Source: Marixanthomonas ophiurae (GTDB lineage Bacteria > Bacteroidota > Bacteroidia > Flavobacteriales > Flavobacteriaceae). Taken from it: a stretch of 64,000 nt of DNA. The notes under the pieces were generated by a model. That model worked only from the letters and a program-made list of their open reading frames with translations. It did not search any database and was not told where the DNA came from. Each line of letters starts with the position of its first letter. Within the stretch, counting starts at the first letter, position 1. The stretch is taken from NCBI RefSeq assembly GCF_003413745.1, contig NZ_QVID01000002.1, forward strand, positions 372,001-436,000, in the 5' to 3' direction. Position numbers and translations under genes: made by a program. This document shows, one piece after another, positions 27,294-37,700 of this stretch.

Positions 27294-30200
27294 ATGAAAA
27301 AAATTAACATCTTTATAACTTTTGTAACTGCACTGCTGTTTTCTGCCTGTGTTACATATCAACCTCAATATTCTTCAACTAACAAACCCATTTCTACGGA
27401 AATGGCAGGAAAGAAAGTGGATAAAACCTTCTATCTAATTGGCGACGCCGGTTATATTTCCATTGGCGAAACAGAAAAAAACTTAGCATTACAATCGTTT
27501 CAGAAGTATATAGCCGAAAAAAATACGGACAACGATAATTTATTGTTCCTCGGAAACAGCTTTTACCCTAAAGGTCTTCCTGAAGATGAAACACCTGAAA
27601 AAGAACAAGCAAAACAAATTATAAAGAAACAATTGGAAGCCATTAAAGGCTTTCGAGGTACTGTAAATGTATTACCCGGAAATCTAGATTGGAAATCTGG
27701 TGTGGATGGTCTTGAACTAGAAGAAGACTTGCTGAAAGAAGCTTTAAATTCAGATTCTGTATTAGAACCAAACAATGGATGCCCAATTGAAGAGGTGGAT
27801 ATTAGCGATTCTGTTCATTTAATTATGATCGATACACAATGGTATATTGAAAGCTGGGATAAACATCCAAAAATGAACGATAAATGCCAGATTAAAAACC
27901 GAGCTAAGTTTTTAGTTGAACTAGAAGGGGAGCTTAAAAAGGCAAAGCAAAAAACCATTATTCTAGCAATGCACCACCCATTATACACCAATGGTAAATA
28001 TGGAGGGAAATATCCTGCTAAAAATCACTTATTACCAATTCCTGGTCTCGCTTCATTGATAACCCAAGTAAGAAGTCAGGGTGCAATATCTTCACAAGAT
28101 AGATATAATGAGGCTTACAACGAATTAATGGGAAGAGTTGAAGTGTTAGTTAAAGACCATAAAAACTTAGTATTGGTTTCAGGACATGATCAATCGTTAC
28201 AATATATTGAAGGTGCCAATGCAAAGCAAGTTGTTTCAGGTTCTGGAGGAGGAGCTACAGCTGCTGATTTAGGTGAAAACGGACAGTTTTCTTATGGTGG
28301 ACAAGGTTTCAGTAAAGTAACTATTTATAAAGATGGTTCTACTTCAGTAGCATTTTTTAAAGCAGAAGAGGGTGGAACTTCAACTAAACTATTTGAAAAA
28401 GAAATAATCGCTTCAGAAAAAGAATACGATATTTCAAAATTACCTGAATCGTTTCCTAAAACGGTAAAATCAGCTGTTTATAACGATAGTTTAGTAAACC
28501 GAAGTAGTTTTTTTAAAACAGTTTGGGGGGATCATTATCGTAAAACATACGGAAAAGAAGTACTGGCACCAACAGTAGATTTAGATACCTTATATGGTGG
28601 ATTAACCGTAGAACGAGCGGGTGGAGGTCACCAAACGGTTTCACTTCGATTAGTGGACAAAGAAGGGCACGATTATAATATGCGAGCATTAAAAAAGAGC
28701 GCTGTTCAGTTTTTACAGACTGTAATACTTAAAAATGAAGTCATTGAGAGCGACTTTAAAAACACTTTACCAGAAGATTTAATCCTCGATTTTTATACGG
28801 CGGCGCATCCGTATGGAGCTTTTGCCATTCCAAAATTGGCCGATGCAGCGAAAGTATTTCATACCAACCCCAAGTTATTTTATGTTCCTAAACAAAAGGC
28901 ACTTGGTAAGTTCAATGAAACCTACGGAGATGAATTGTATATGATTGTTGAACGTCCTGATGAAGAATATGACGAAGCAATTTTTGATTATGCCGAAGAT
29001 ATTATTAGTACAGATGATGTTCTAGAAGAAATACGAGACGATGAAGAAAATAAAATAAACCAAAAGGCATATATCCGTGCCCGGATGTTCGATATGTTAA
29101 TTGGAGATTGGGACCGTCATAACGATCAATGGCGTTTTGCCCTGCAAGAAGATGAAGATGGTAATAAAATATACACACCAATCCCAAGAGATAGAGATCA
29201 GGTTTTTGCAAACTTTGATGGCGGATTATTAGATGCCGTACGTGCTTTATTTAGTACGGCTCGTCAATTTCAAGTATATGGTCCAGAGTTAGAACATACA
29301 AAATGGTTTAACAGTGCCGGAATAAAGTTAGATCGTGCCTTAGCCGAAAACTATGGAAGAGAAGAGTGGATGGCTCAAGCTAAATACATACATGAAAATG
29401 TAACAGATGAAGTGATAGAAAATGCTTTTAATGACCTACCGGAAGAAGTGCAGGATGAAACTGCAGAAGAAATTAAAGAAAACCTAAAAGGGCGACGTGA
29501 TAATATTGTAAGAATTGCTTCAGAGTATTACGATTATTTCTCAAATCTTCAAATTATAACAGGAACCGATAAAGATGATATTTTTGAAATTACTCGACTT
29601 CCTGAAGGAAAAACAAACATCAAAGCATATAGAATTAAAGATGGTGAAAAAGGTGACCTTATTATCGACAGAACCTTTACCAAAGATGATACAAAAGAGC
29701 TTTGGATCTACGGCTTAGATGACGATGATGTTTTTGAAGTAAAAGGAAAAGGCAGCCGTCCTATTTTTATCAGGATTGTTGGTGGTCAAAACAATGATAC
29801 CTACGATATAGAAAATGGAAGTAGAATAAAGGTTTATGATCAAAAAAATAAGAAAAACACCATTAAAAATAAAGGTGGTGCAGCTTTTAGAATTACCAAT
29901 AATTACAATTTCAATACGTACGATTATATAAAAGAGAATAAAACCATAAACTTATTACTACCGGCTTTTGGTTACAATGCAGATGATGGATTTTTAATTG
30001 GACTTTCTGATACGTTCACCGTTCACGGTTTCCAAGAAAATCCTTTTAAACAAAAGCACAGTATAAAAGCGGGGTATTATTTTGCTACAGAAAGTTTTGA
30101 TATTAATTATAGCGGTGAGTTTGCCAATATTTTTGGAGATTGGAACTTCTTAGTCGAAGGGCATTTCCGTAACCCCAATTTTTCTGAAAACTTTTTTGGC

Positions 30201-30986
30201 TTCGGAAATGAAACTGTAAACCTTGATTATGAAGAAGATCTTGGTAGAGATTATAACCGAGTGCGTATAGGAAGTTATGGTGGTGCATTAGGAATTAAAA
30301 AAGATGGCCGCTACGGAAGCACTTTTGAGTTTAAAGCAAAATTTGAAGGTGTTGAAGTAGAAGATACCGACGATAGATTTATTTCAGATATTGGATATCC
30401 AGATGTTGCGGAAAGAAAGTATTTTGCATCAGCCGAAGGTACATACACGTATGAAAGTTATGACAATAAAGCCAATCCTGGTAGAGGAATGCATGCGAGC
30501 TTGACGGCTGGAGGAACTCAAAACATTGATGATAGCGATCGTGTGTTTGGATATGTAATTCCGGAGTTGACTTTCTACAACGCATTGACTAAAGACAAAA
30601 AGGTTGTTTTAAAAACTAAGGCGGTTGGGCATTTTAACGTTGGTAACAACTATGAGTTTTATCAAGGAGCTCAATTAGGTAGAGATTATGGACTTAGAGG
30701 ATACCGAAGAGATCGCTTTACCGGTCGTAGTGCCTTGGCTGGAGGAGCAGATTTGCGATATAGCTTCAATAGTTTTAGAACTGCAGTGACACCTGTGCAA
30801 ATTGGAATATTTGGTGGGTATGATGTGGGTAGAGTTTGGGTGCCTAACGATACTTCAGATGTTTGGCATAATAGCTACGGCGGAGGTTTCTGGATTAATG
30901 CTGCCGACTTGTTAAGCGGTACCGTAAATGTTTTTACTTCAGATGAAGGTGTTCAATTTTCTTTTAAAGTAGCTTTTTCAATGTAA
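27294..30986 (+). CDS. Phosphoesterase-like/kinase-like outer-membrane lipoprotein, paralogue 1 of 3
   Basis: 1230 residues from the ATG at 27294. The lipobox is LLFSACVTY. Residues 45-360 are a calcineurin-like phosphoesterase domain with substitutions at key metal ligands: GDAG is kept, but GD becomes GNSFYPKG, GNH becomes GNLDW and GHxH becomes GHDQ; MHHP remains. Residues about 405-750 form a second domain with GGGHQT (446), MRALKKSA (465), GDWDRHNDQWR (606) and IPRDRDQVF (635), a pattern resembling CotH-type atypical kinases. The C-terminal third is a BamA/TamA-type barrel with GLRGYRRDRFTG near residue 1139. It is first of three tandem copies, with 22 bases to the next. Activity is uncertain. 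Confidence 0.8.
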   Translation: MKKINIFITFVTALLFSACVTYQPQYSSTNKPISTEMAGKKVDKTFYLIGDAGYISIGETEKNLALQSFQKYIAEKNTDNDNLLFLGNSFYPKGLPEDETPEKEQAKQIIKKQLEAIKGFRGTVNVLPGNLDWKSGVDGLELEEDLLKEALNSDSVLEPNNGCPIEEVDISDSVHLIMIDTQWYIESWDKHPKMNDKCQIKNRAKFLVELEGELKKAKQKTIILAMHHPLYTNGKYGGKYPAKNHLLPIPGLASLITQVRSQGAISSQDRYNEAYNELMGRVEVLVKDHKNLVLVSGHDQSLQYIEGANAKQVVSGSGGGATAADLGENGQFSYGGQGFSKVTIYKDGSTSVAFFKAEEGGTSTKLFEKEIIASEKEYDISKLPESFPKTVKSAVYNDSLVNRSSFFKTVWGDHYRKTYGKEVLAPTVDLDTLYGGLTVERAGGGHQTVSLRLVDKEGHDYNMRALKKSAVQFLQTVILKNEVIESDFKNTLPEDLILDFYTAAHPYGAFAIPKLADAAKVFHTNPKLFYVPKQKALGKFNETYGDELYMIVERPDEEYDEAIFDYAEDIISTDDVLEEIRDDEENKINQKAYIRARMFDMLIGDWDRHNDQWRFALQEDEDGNKIYTPIPRDRDQVFANFDGGLLDAVRALFSTARQFQVYGPELEHTKWFNSAGIKLDRALAENYGREEWMAQAKYIHENVTDEVIENAFNDLPEEVQDETAEEIKENLKGRRDNIVRIASEYYDYFSNLQIITGTDKDDIFEITRLPEGKTNIKAYRIKDGEKGDLIIDRTFTKDDTKELWIYGLDDDDVFEVKGKGSRPIFIRIVGGQNNDTYDIENGSRIKVYDQKNKKNTIKNKGGAAFRITNNYNFNTYDYIKENKTINLLLPAFGYNADDGFLIGLSDTFTVHGFQENPFKQKHSIKAGYYFATESFDINYSGEFANIFGDWNFLVEGHFRNPNFSENFFGFGNETVNLDYEEDLGRDYNRVRIGSYGGALGIKKDGRYGSTFEFKAKFEGVEVEDTDDRFISDIGYPDVAERKYFASAEGTYTYESYDNKANPGRGMHASLTAGGTQNIDDSDRVFGYVIPELTFYNALTKDKKVVLKTKAVGHFNVGNNYEFYQGAQLGRDYGLRGYRRDRFTGRSALAGGADLRYSFNSFRTAVTPVQIGIFGGYDVGRVWVPNDTSDVWHNSYGGGFWINAADLLSGTVNVFTSDEGVQFSFKVAFSM

Positions 30987-31008
30987 ATTAAGAATACTAT
31001 TATTGTGT

Positions 31009-34000
31009 ATGCGTTTCAAAAAGAACCTTCTTTTTTTAATTTTAATAACTATAGTAAGTGCCTGTGCTACTTATGAATCACAGTATAAAAATCCGGAAGA
31101 AAAGCCTTCTTTTCCAACAGATAAAAAAATAGAACGTACTTTTTACTTAGTGGGTGACGCAGGGATTTCACCGTTAAATAGAATGAGTGATGGTCTTACT
31201 ATTTTCAATAATTACATTAAGAAAAACCCAACTAAGGCTAGTGATCATGCTATTTTTTTAGGGGATAATATTTACGATGATGGCATGCCGGCAGAAGGGC
31301 ATCCCAACAGGGAGATTAGTGAATATTATATGGACAACCAGTTTAAAGCATTAGAAGACTTTAAGGGGCAAACCTATATTATTCCTGGAAATCATGAATA
31401 TTATTCTGGAGGATTAATTGGTCTTAAGCGAGAACAAGAATACGTTCAAAAACATTTAGATTCTCTAGCTTTTCAACCTACAGGAGGATGCCCATTAATA
31501 AACTTTTCAGTATCAGAAAATGTTGAATTATTAATTATTGATTCACAATGGTATCTTGAAGACTGGAATAGCGACCCAGATTTTAATAAAAACTGTGAAA
31601 TTAAAACGCGGGAAAAACTCTTTATTGAAATAGCCAATGAGCTTGAAAAAAATAAAAATAAAACGGTTCTTTTTGCGATGCACCACCCTATGTTTACAAA
31701 TGGTACACATGGGGGTTATTTTGCTTTAGAAAAACATTTGTATCCTACACAAAGTAAGTTTCCCCTACCTATATTATCATCTTTAGTGGTGCAAATACGT
31801 TCCCAGGGTGGAGTTTCGGTTCAAGATAGGTATAATGAGCTTTATAATAAGCTAATGAATCGGTTGGCCTCTTTGGCTAAAAAGCATGGTCGAGTGGTTT
31901 TTACCTCAGGGCATGAACATACACTTCAACACGTAGAAAAAGAAGGATTGGTACAAATACTTTCAGGTTCTGGAGGTAAATCTTCATACGCAGCTTTAGG
32001 GCAGAATGGTGTTTTTAGTTATGGAGGCCAAGGTTTTGCCGTTTTTGATGTCTTTGAAGATGGCTCTTCCTTTGTAAAATATTATGGTGGAACGAAAGAC
32101 AATCAACCAAAACTTTTATTTCAAAAAGAAATATTTCCTTCAAATAAAACATACCCGGTCTCTGTACTGCCTAATAATTATGAACCTACCAAAGAAGTTG
32201 CTATATATGAGCAAGATAGTGTTAGTGAGGCATTGTTTTTTAAAACCATTTGGGGAGGTAAATACAAAGATGCTTATACTAATAAAGTAACTGCAAAAAT
32301 CACATCATTAGACACGCTTTATGGTGGGCTAGAAGTAATACGAGAAACAGAGAATGAAGAGTATAATGCTTTAATTTTAGAAGATACCAAAGGGAATAGG
32401 TATCGCATGCGGGCTATGAAAAAGAACGCTTTAGAATTTTCCCAAAAAGTAGTTTTTGAAGAAGATACAGAGACGCAAGAAATAGATAAAGAAGATTCAA
32501 AAGTTACACCTAAAAATACATTGGGAGTAGATTTTTATACAGCAACGCATCCATATGCACCACTTACTCTTCCTACTTTGGCAAAGGCTGCAAGGATTTT
32601 CCATAATCAAACAGAACTCTTTTATATACCCAAGCAAGAACAATTGGGCGTTTACAATGAAAATTTTGGGGATGCCCTTTATTTACTTACAACAGAACCT
32701 GCAGAAAGTGGTAAAGGTGAGCCTCTTTTTGAGTATCCGGACGATATCGAAACAGCAGATGATATCCTTATAAAACTTCGAAGAGGTCGTGAAGTATCAA
32801 TAGATGAAGAAAACTTTATTCGTTCTCGACTATTTGATATGCTAGTGGGAGATTGGGATAGAGAACCCGGGCACTGGCGATGGGCAGAATATTTACGTCA
32901 AGATAGTGTAAATGTTTTTGTCCCCATTCCCAGAAATAGGGATGATGCTTTTTCTAGTTTTGAAGGGAACGTGCTTGATATTGCAAGATCTATTTTTGGT
33001 AGAACTTATGAAAAACAGGTGTACAGTGAAAACCTGCGAGACATACGATGGTTTAATAAAGAAGGGATTATTTTAGATCGTGCTCTTCTAAAAAAATCTG
33101 GACGGGAAGATTGGATTAATGCGGCAAAAAACTTACAAAACTCAATTTCTGACTCTATTATTGACATGGCTTTTTCAACTATCCCTGAAAGTGTTAACGA
33201 TAAATCATTACAAGATATAATAACTGTTTTAAAAGGCCGAAGAGATAATCTTGAAAGCATTGCTGATAGATATTATTCATATTTAGCAAAGCTTCAAACC
33301 ATTGAAGGTACCAATAAAAAAGATTTCTTTCAGGTTACGAGGTTAGCCGATGGCAAAACAAATGTAAGAACCTATAATTTTCCATCAGATGATAGGGGAA
33401 TGTTAGTGGCGGATCGTACTTTTTTAGCTTCAGAAACAAATCAGATTTGGATTTACGGTTTGGATGAAGAAGATATTTTTGAAGTGACCGGAACGGGCGA
33501 TAACCCAATATTTGTACGGTTAATTGGTGGTCACGGCAATGATGTCTATAGGTTAGTTGAAGGAAAAAGAGTAAAAGTGTATGATCACGAAAGTAAAGAA
33601 AACACCGTTGAGGTTAAAAATGGAGGTAATTTACGACTTACCGATGTATATACTTTAAATACGTACGATTATCGGAAAAATATTCAAAACACACATGCGT
33701 ATGCCGCTGCATTTGGTTATAACCCAGACGATGGTTATAGAGCTGGATTACAGTATGTTTACCAAGTAAATGGCTTTCAGGAAAACCCTTTTTCACGTCG
33801 GCACAGTTTAAATATTGGTTATTATTTTGACAGCGATAGTTTTGATATAAGTTACGAAGGAGAAATAGCCAATATTAGAAATACATTAAATTTAAGTTTT
33901 GGTGGTCGTTTTACAAGTCCTACTTATGTGGTAAATTATTTTGGTTACGGAAATGAGACCATTAACCCAGAAGACGATTTAGGCTATAATTATAACAGAG

Positions 34001-34725
34001 TACAAGTACAAACGCTTATGGCAAAAGCAGGTTTGCTACGTAACTCAAACTTTGGTAGCTTTTTTAAAGTTCAAGGTAAGTTTGAAGCTATTCGTGTAAA
34101 TAACGATATACCAGGTTTAGCCAATATTAGCAGAATAGATAAAACTGAAAACTTCGATCCATATGGTACTCTTGAAGGTATCTATAACTACCGAAGTTTT
34201 GATAATCCTAGAAACCCAACTATTGGGATGATGTTTGACCTTAATACAGGGGTAACAGGTAATTTTGATAACTTAAAAAGGGTATTCGGGTATTTAAAAA
34301 CCCGACTCGGTTTCTACAATAGCTTAACTACCAATAAAAAATGGGTGTTAAAAACCAATGTCCGTGCAAAGTTTAACTTCGGAAGTCAGTTCGAGTTTTT
34401 CCAAGGTATTAATTTAGGTGCAAATAGTGGTCTTCGTGGATTTAGGGAAGAACGTTTTACAGGAAAATCTTCGTTAGTAGGAAGTGCCGATGTTCGATAT
34501 AGCTTCAATGAATTCAAAATAGGTTTAATACCTCTGCAAATAGGTCTTTACGGCGGGGCCGACTTAGGTCGTGTATGGACACCTGAATTTGATTCAGAAA
34601 AATGGCATAACTCATATGGTGGCGGTTTATGGATAAACGGTAGCGGTGGTTTAACTGGTTCAGCTAGCCTATTTCACTCTGTAGAAGGATCTCGCTTAGT
34701 TTTCGGGCTTGGATTTGACTTTTAA
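31009..34725 (+). CDS. Calcineurin-like phosphoesterase outer-membrane lipoprotein, paralogue 2 of 3
   Basis: 1238 residues from the ATG at 31009. The lipobox is TIVSACATY. All phosphoesterase metal motifs are intact: VGDAG, LGDNIYDDG, PGNHEYY, MHHPMFTNG and SGHEHTLQ. This copy should therefore be an active metal-dependent phosphohydrolase, presumably periplasmic. Its second domain is weaker: GGGHQT is absent (the site reads ETENEEY), the catalytic-loop motif reads GDWDREPGHWRW (about 616) and the later acidic motif reads IPRNRDDAF. The C-terminal barrel carries GLRGFREERFTGKS. It sits between two paralogues with short gaps on both sides. The substrate is unknown; a surface or periplasmic phosphoester is likely. 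Confidence 0.83.
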   Translation: MRFKKNLLFLILITIVSACATYESQYKNPEEKPSFPTDKKIERTFYLVGDAGISPLNRMSDGLTIFNNYIKKNPTKASDHAIFLGDNIYDDGMPAEGHPNREISEYYMDNQFKALEDFKGQTYIIPGNHEYYSGGLIGLKREQEYVQKHLDSLAFQPTGGCPLINFSVSENVELLIIDSQWYLEDWNSDPDFNKNCEIKTREKLFIEIANELEKNKNKTVLFAMHHPMFTNGTHGGYFALEKHLYPTQSKFPLPILSSLVVQIRSQGGVSVQDRYNELYNKLMNRLASLAKKHGRVVFTSGHEHTLQHVEKEGLVQILSGSGGKSSYAALGQNGVFSYGGQGFAVFDVFEDGSSFVKYYGGTKDNQPKLLFQKEIFPSNKTYPVSVLPNNYEPTKEVAIYEQDSVSEALFFKTIWGGKYKDAYTNKVTAKITSLDTLYGGLEVIRETENEEYNALILEDTKGNRYRMRAMKKNALEFSQKVVFEEDTETQEIDKEDSKVTPKNTLGVDFYTATHPYAPLTLPTLAKAARIFHNQTELFYIPKQEQLGVYNENFGDALYLLTTEPAESGKGEPLFEYPDDIETADDILIKLRRGREVSIDEENFIRSRLFDMLVGDWDREPGHWRWAEYLRQDSVNVFVPIPRNRDDAFSSFEGNVLDIARSIFGRTYEKQVYSENLRDIRWFNKEGIILDRALLKKSGREDWINAAKNLQNSISDSIIDMAFSTIPESVNDKSLQDIITVLKGRRDNLESIADRYYSYLAKLQTIEGTNKKDFFQVTRLADGKTNVRTYNFPSDDRGMLVADRTFLASETNQIWIYGLDEEDIFEVTGTGDNPIFVRLIGGHGNDVYRLVEGKRVKVYDHESKENTVEVKNGGNLRLTDVYTLNTYDYRKNIQNTHAYAAAFGYNPDDGYRAGLQYVYQVNGFQENPFSRRHSLNIGYYFDSDSFDISYEGEIANIRNTLNLSFGGRFTSPTYVVNYFGYGNETINPEDDLGYNYNRVQVQTLMAKAGLLRNSNFGSFFKVQGKFEAIRVNNDIPGLANISRIDKTENFDPYGTLEGIYNYRSFDNPRNPTIGMMFDLNTGVTGNFDNLKRVFGYLKTRLGFYNSLTTNKKWVLKTNVRAKFNFGSQFEFFQGINLGANSGLRGFREERFTGKSSLVGSADVRYSFNEFKIGLIPLQIGLYGGADLGRVWTPEFDSEKWHNSYGGGLWINGSGGLTGSASLFHSVEGSRLVFGLGFDF

Positions 34726-34747
34726 GAAACACTCCTAAATTTATTAC

Positions 34748-37700
34748 ATGAAATTAAAGCTCCTCTACTTATCAATACTATTTTTTTTGATTTTAGCCTC
34801 CTGTGCTACATCAAAACTACAAACAACATTAGATAGAACAATTGACGCTACTTTTAATAAAGAAGAAGTTGTAAACACCATCTATATAACAGGAAATGCC
34901 GCTGAAAAAAGTGAAACAACTTTATCTGTTTTAACTGAAATAATTGCGAATAGTTCTTCTAAAGAAAAAAGTCTTCTTTTTATGGGGGACAACATAGATG
35001 TTGAAGAAGGTGAGGAAGAAAAACTTAAAAAGCAGCTCGATTCTCAAATTCGTGTAGCAAAAACTACAGGCACCATCCCTTATTTTTTACCAGGAAATTA
35101 CGAATGGGATTTTAATAAAACAAAAGGACTTGAAACCATTGAAGATTATTTAAAAGAAAATTTTGAAGATGGCGATATACTAACCCCTAATAACGGTTGT
35201 CCTTTAGAGAGCATCGAGCTTTCAGAAAACATTCAATTAATAGCTGTGGATAGCCAATGGTATATTGAAGATTGGGACAAGAATCCCAGAATGAACGATA
35301 AATGCCAAATTAAAACACGTGAAAAACTCTTTCTTGAAATTGCAGGCGAAATAAAGAAAAGTGCTAATAAAATAATCATTTTTGCTATGCACCACCCTAT
35401 GTTCACAAATGGTTTTCATGGAGGGCGGTTTTCGTTTCGGGACCATATTTTTCCATTGCAAGGTAACATTCCGTTGCCGGGTGTAGGAACCCTCATTACT
35501 GAAATTCGTTCTCAAGGAGGTGTATCAAAGCAAAACCGCTTTAATTATCGGTATAAACAATTAATGAACGAGCTTGAAATAGTATTGAATAAGCCCGACC
35601 ACCGTATTCTAATGGTTTCTGGACACGAGGAAAACCTTCAATATATTGAGCAAGGAAATTTCAAACAATTAGTCAGTGGTGCCGCATCTAGTACTAAGCC
35701 AGTGTCATTAAGTGATAATGGTATTTTTTCATACGGAAAGCAAGGCTTCGCTTCAGTTGAAATAACAAATAAAGGGAGTGTTTGGGTTTCTTTTTATGCT
35801 TCGGAAGAAAAAAAAGATTCATCAAATCTATTATTCAGAAGAAAAATATTTCAAGCTGTTGAAGAACCAGAAACCGAACCGTTTCCGAAAGAATATCCAC
35901 AAACCTACACCGCTTCAGTTTATGATATTGAAAAAGTAGAAAAATCTGATTACTTCAAGTCCTTTTGGGGAAAGCATTATCGTGAGGTGTATGGAACAAA
36001 AGTTACAGCTCCAACTGCTTTACTAGACACCTTGTATGGAGGATTGGAAGTGGTAAGGCCGGGAGGCGGACATCAAACACGCTCATTGCGGATAGTAACA
36101 AAAGATGGCAAAGAATATAATATGCGCGCCCTTAAAAAAAGTGCCGTTCAGCTGTTGGAAACAACAACCTTTAACGGAATTGATGCTGAGAAATACTTCA
36201 GCAATACTGTACCTGAAGACTTAATCCTAGATTTTTATACAGCGGCGCATCCATACGGCGCTTTTGCAATTCCGAAATTAGCCAAAGCGGCAGGTGTATA
36301 TTACACCACGCCAGAACTCTATTATGTGCCCAAACAGCAGCGTTTAGGAAAATATAATAAAGACTATGGTGATCAGCTATATATGATCGTAGAACGCCCT
36401 GCAAAAGAATATGAAAACCGTAAAAGTTTTGGGTATCCCGATAATGTGGAAAGTACAGACGATTTATTGGAAAAACTTAGGGAAGACGAGGATCATACGT
36501 TAGACGAAGCAACTTATATTCGAGCACGTATTTTTGATATGTTGATAGGCGATTGGGACAGACATAGCGATCAATGGCGTTGGGCAGAGTTTGAAGATGA
36601 GGATGGGAAGTTACAGTTTATACCCATTCCACGAGATCGAGATCAGGTTTTTGCCAATTTTGACGGTAGCTTTTTAAACTTACTTAGAAAATTATCTGGT
36701 TCGGTTAATCAGTTTGGTATTTATGACGAAGATATAAAGGATGTTAGTTGGTTTAATGCAGCAGGCTCAAAGTTAGACCGTGCCCTTATTAAACGAAGTG
36801 ATAAGTCAACTTGGATTGAAGAAGCTAAAAAAATGCAGCAAGCAATTGACGAAGAAATCTTAGATAAAGCTTTTAAAGATCTTCCAGTCGAAGTACAAGA
36901 CACTACCAGTAATGAGATAAAAACATCATTTCTAAAAAGGAAAGAAAACCTTGTAAATATTGTAGAACGCTATTACAATGAGTTTATAAAGTTTCAAATG
37001 CTAACAGGGACCGATAAAGACGACCATTTTGTTATAAACCGTGAGCCCAATGGAAAAACACGAATAACCGCCTACAGAATTAAAGATGGAGAAAAAGGCG
37101 ATGTATTATTTGATAAAGTTTTTAGCTCAGAAGAAACAGAAGAGGTTTGGTTATATGGATTAGATGACGACGATATTTTTGAAGTGAACGGAACTGCAGA
37201 TGATGCTATTTTAATACGATTAGTAGGAGGACAAGAGGATGATGTTTATAACATTTCCGAAGGAAAAAAAATTGTAGTGTATGATAATAAGGATGATAAA
37301 GTTGAAATAAAAAACAAAGGTGGAGCCAGGTTTAAAATCACTAATATTTATGAAGCGAATAGCTATGATTATAAAAAGAAAAAGTCTTCGGCCAGTACCG
37401 TTAGTCTAGAAACGCTATACAATAACGATACGGGGGTTTCTTTAAAAGCTTCTTATACCAGTGATAAGCTCAATTTTATAAAAAACCCGTACAGTAAGAG
37501 AACGAATGTTTCCCTTGATTATAATTTTCAAACGACAGGGTTTGATGTTGACTTTTTAAAAGGGTTTGCAGCGGTACTTAATGATTTTAATTTTGTAATA
37601 GATGGTAGGTATACCTCTTTAGATTATACTGAAAACTTTTTTGGTTTCGGAAATGAAACGATTAACCCTGAAGATGAGTTGGGGTTAAGCTATAACCGTA

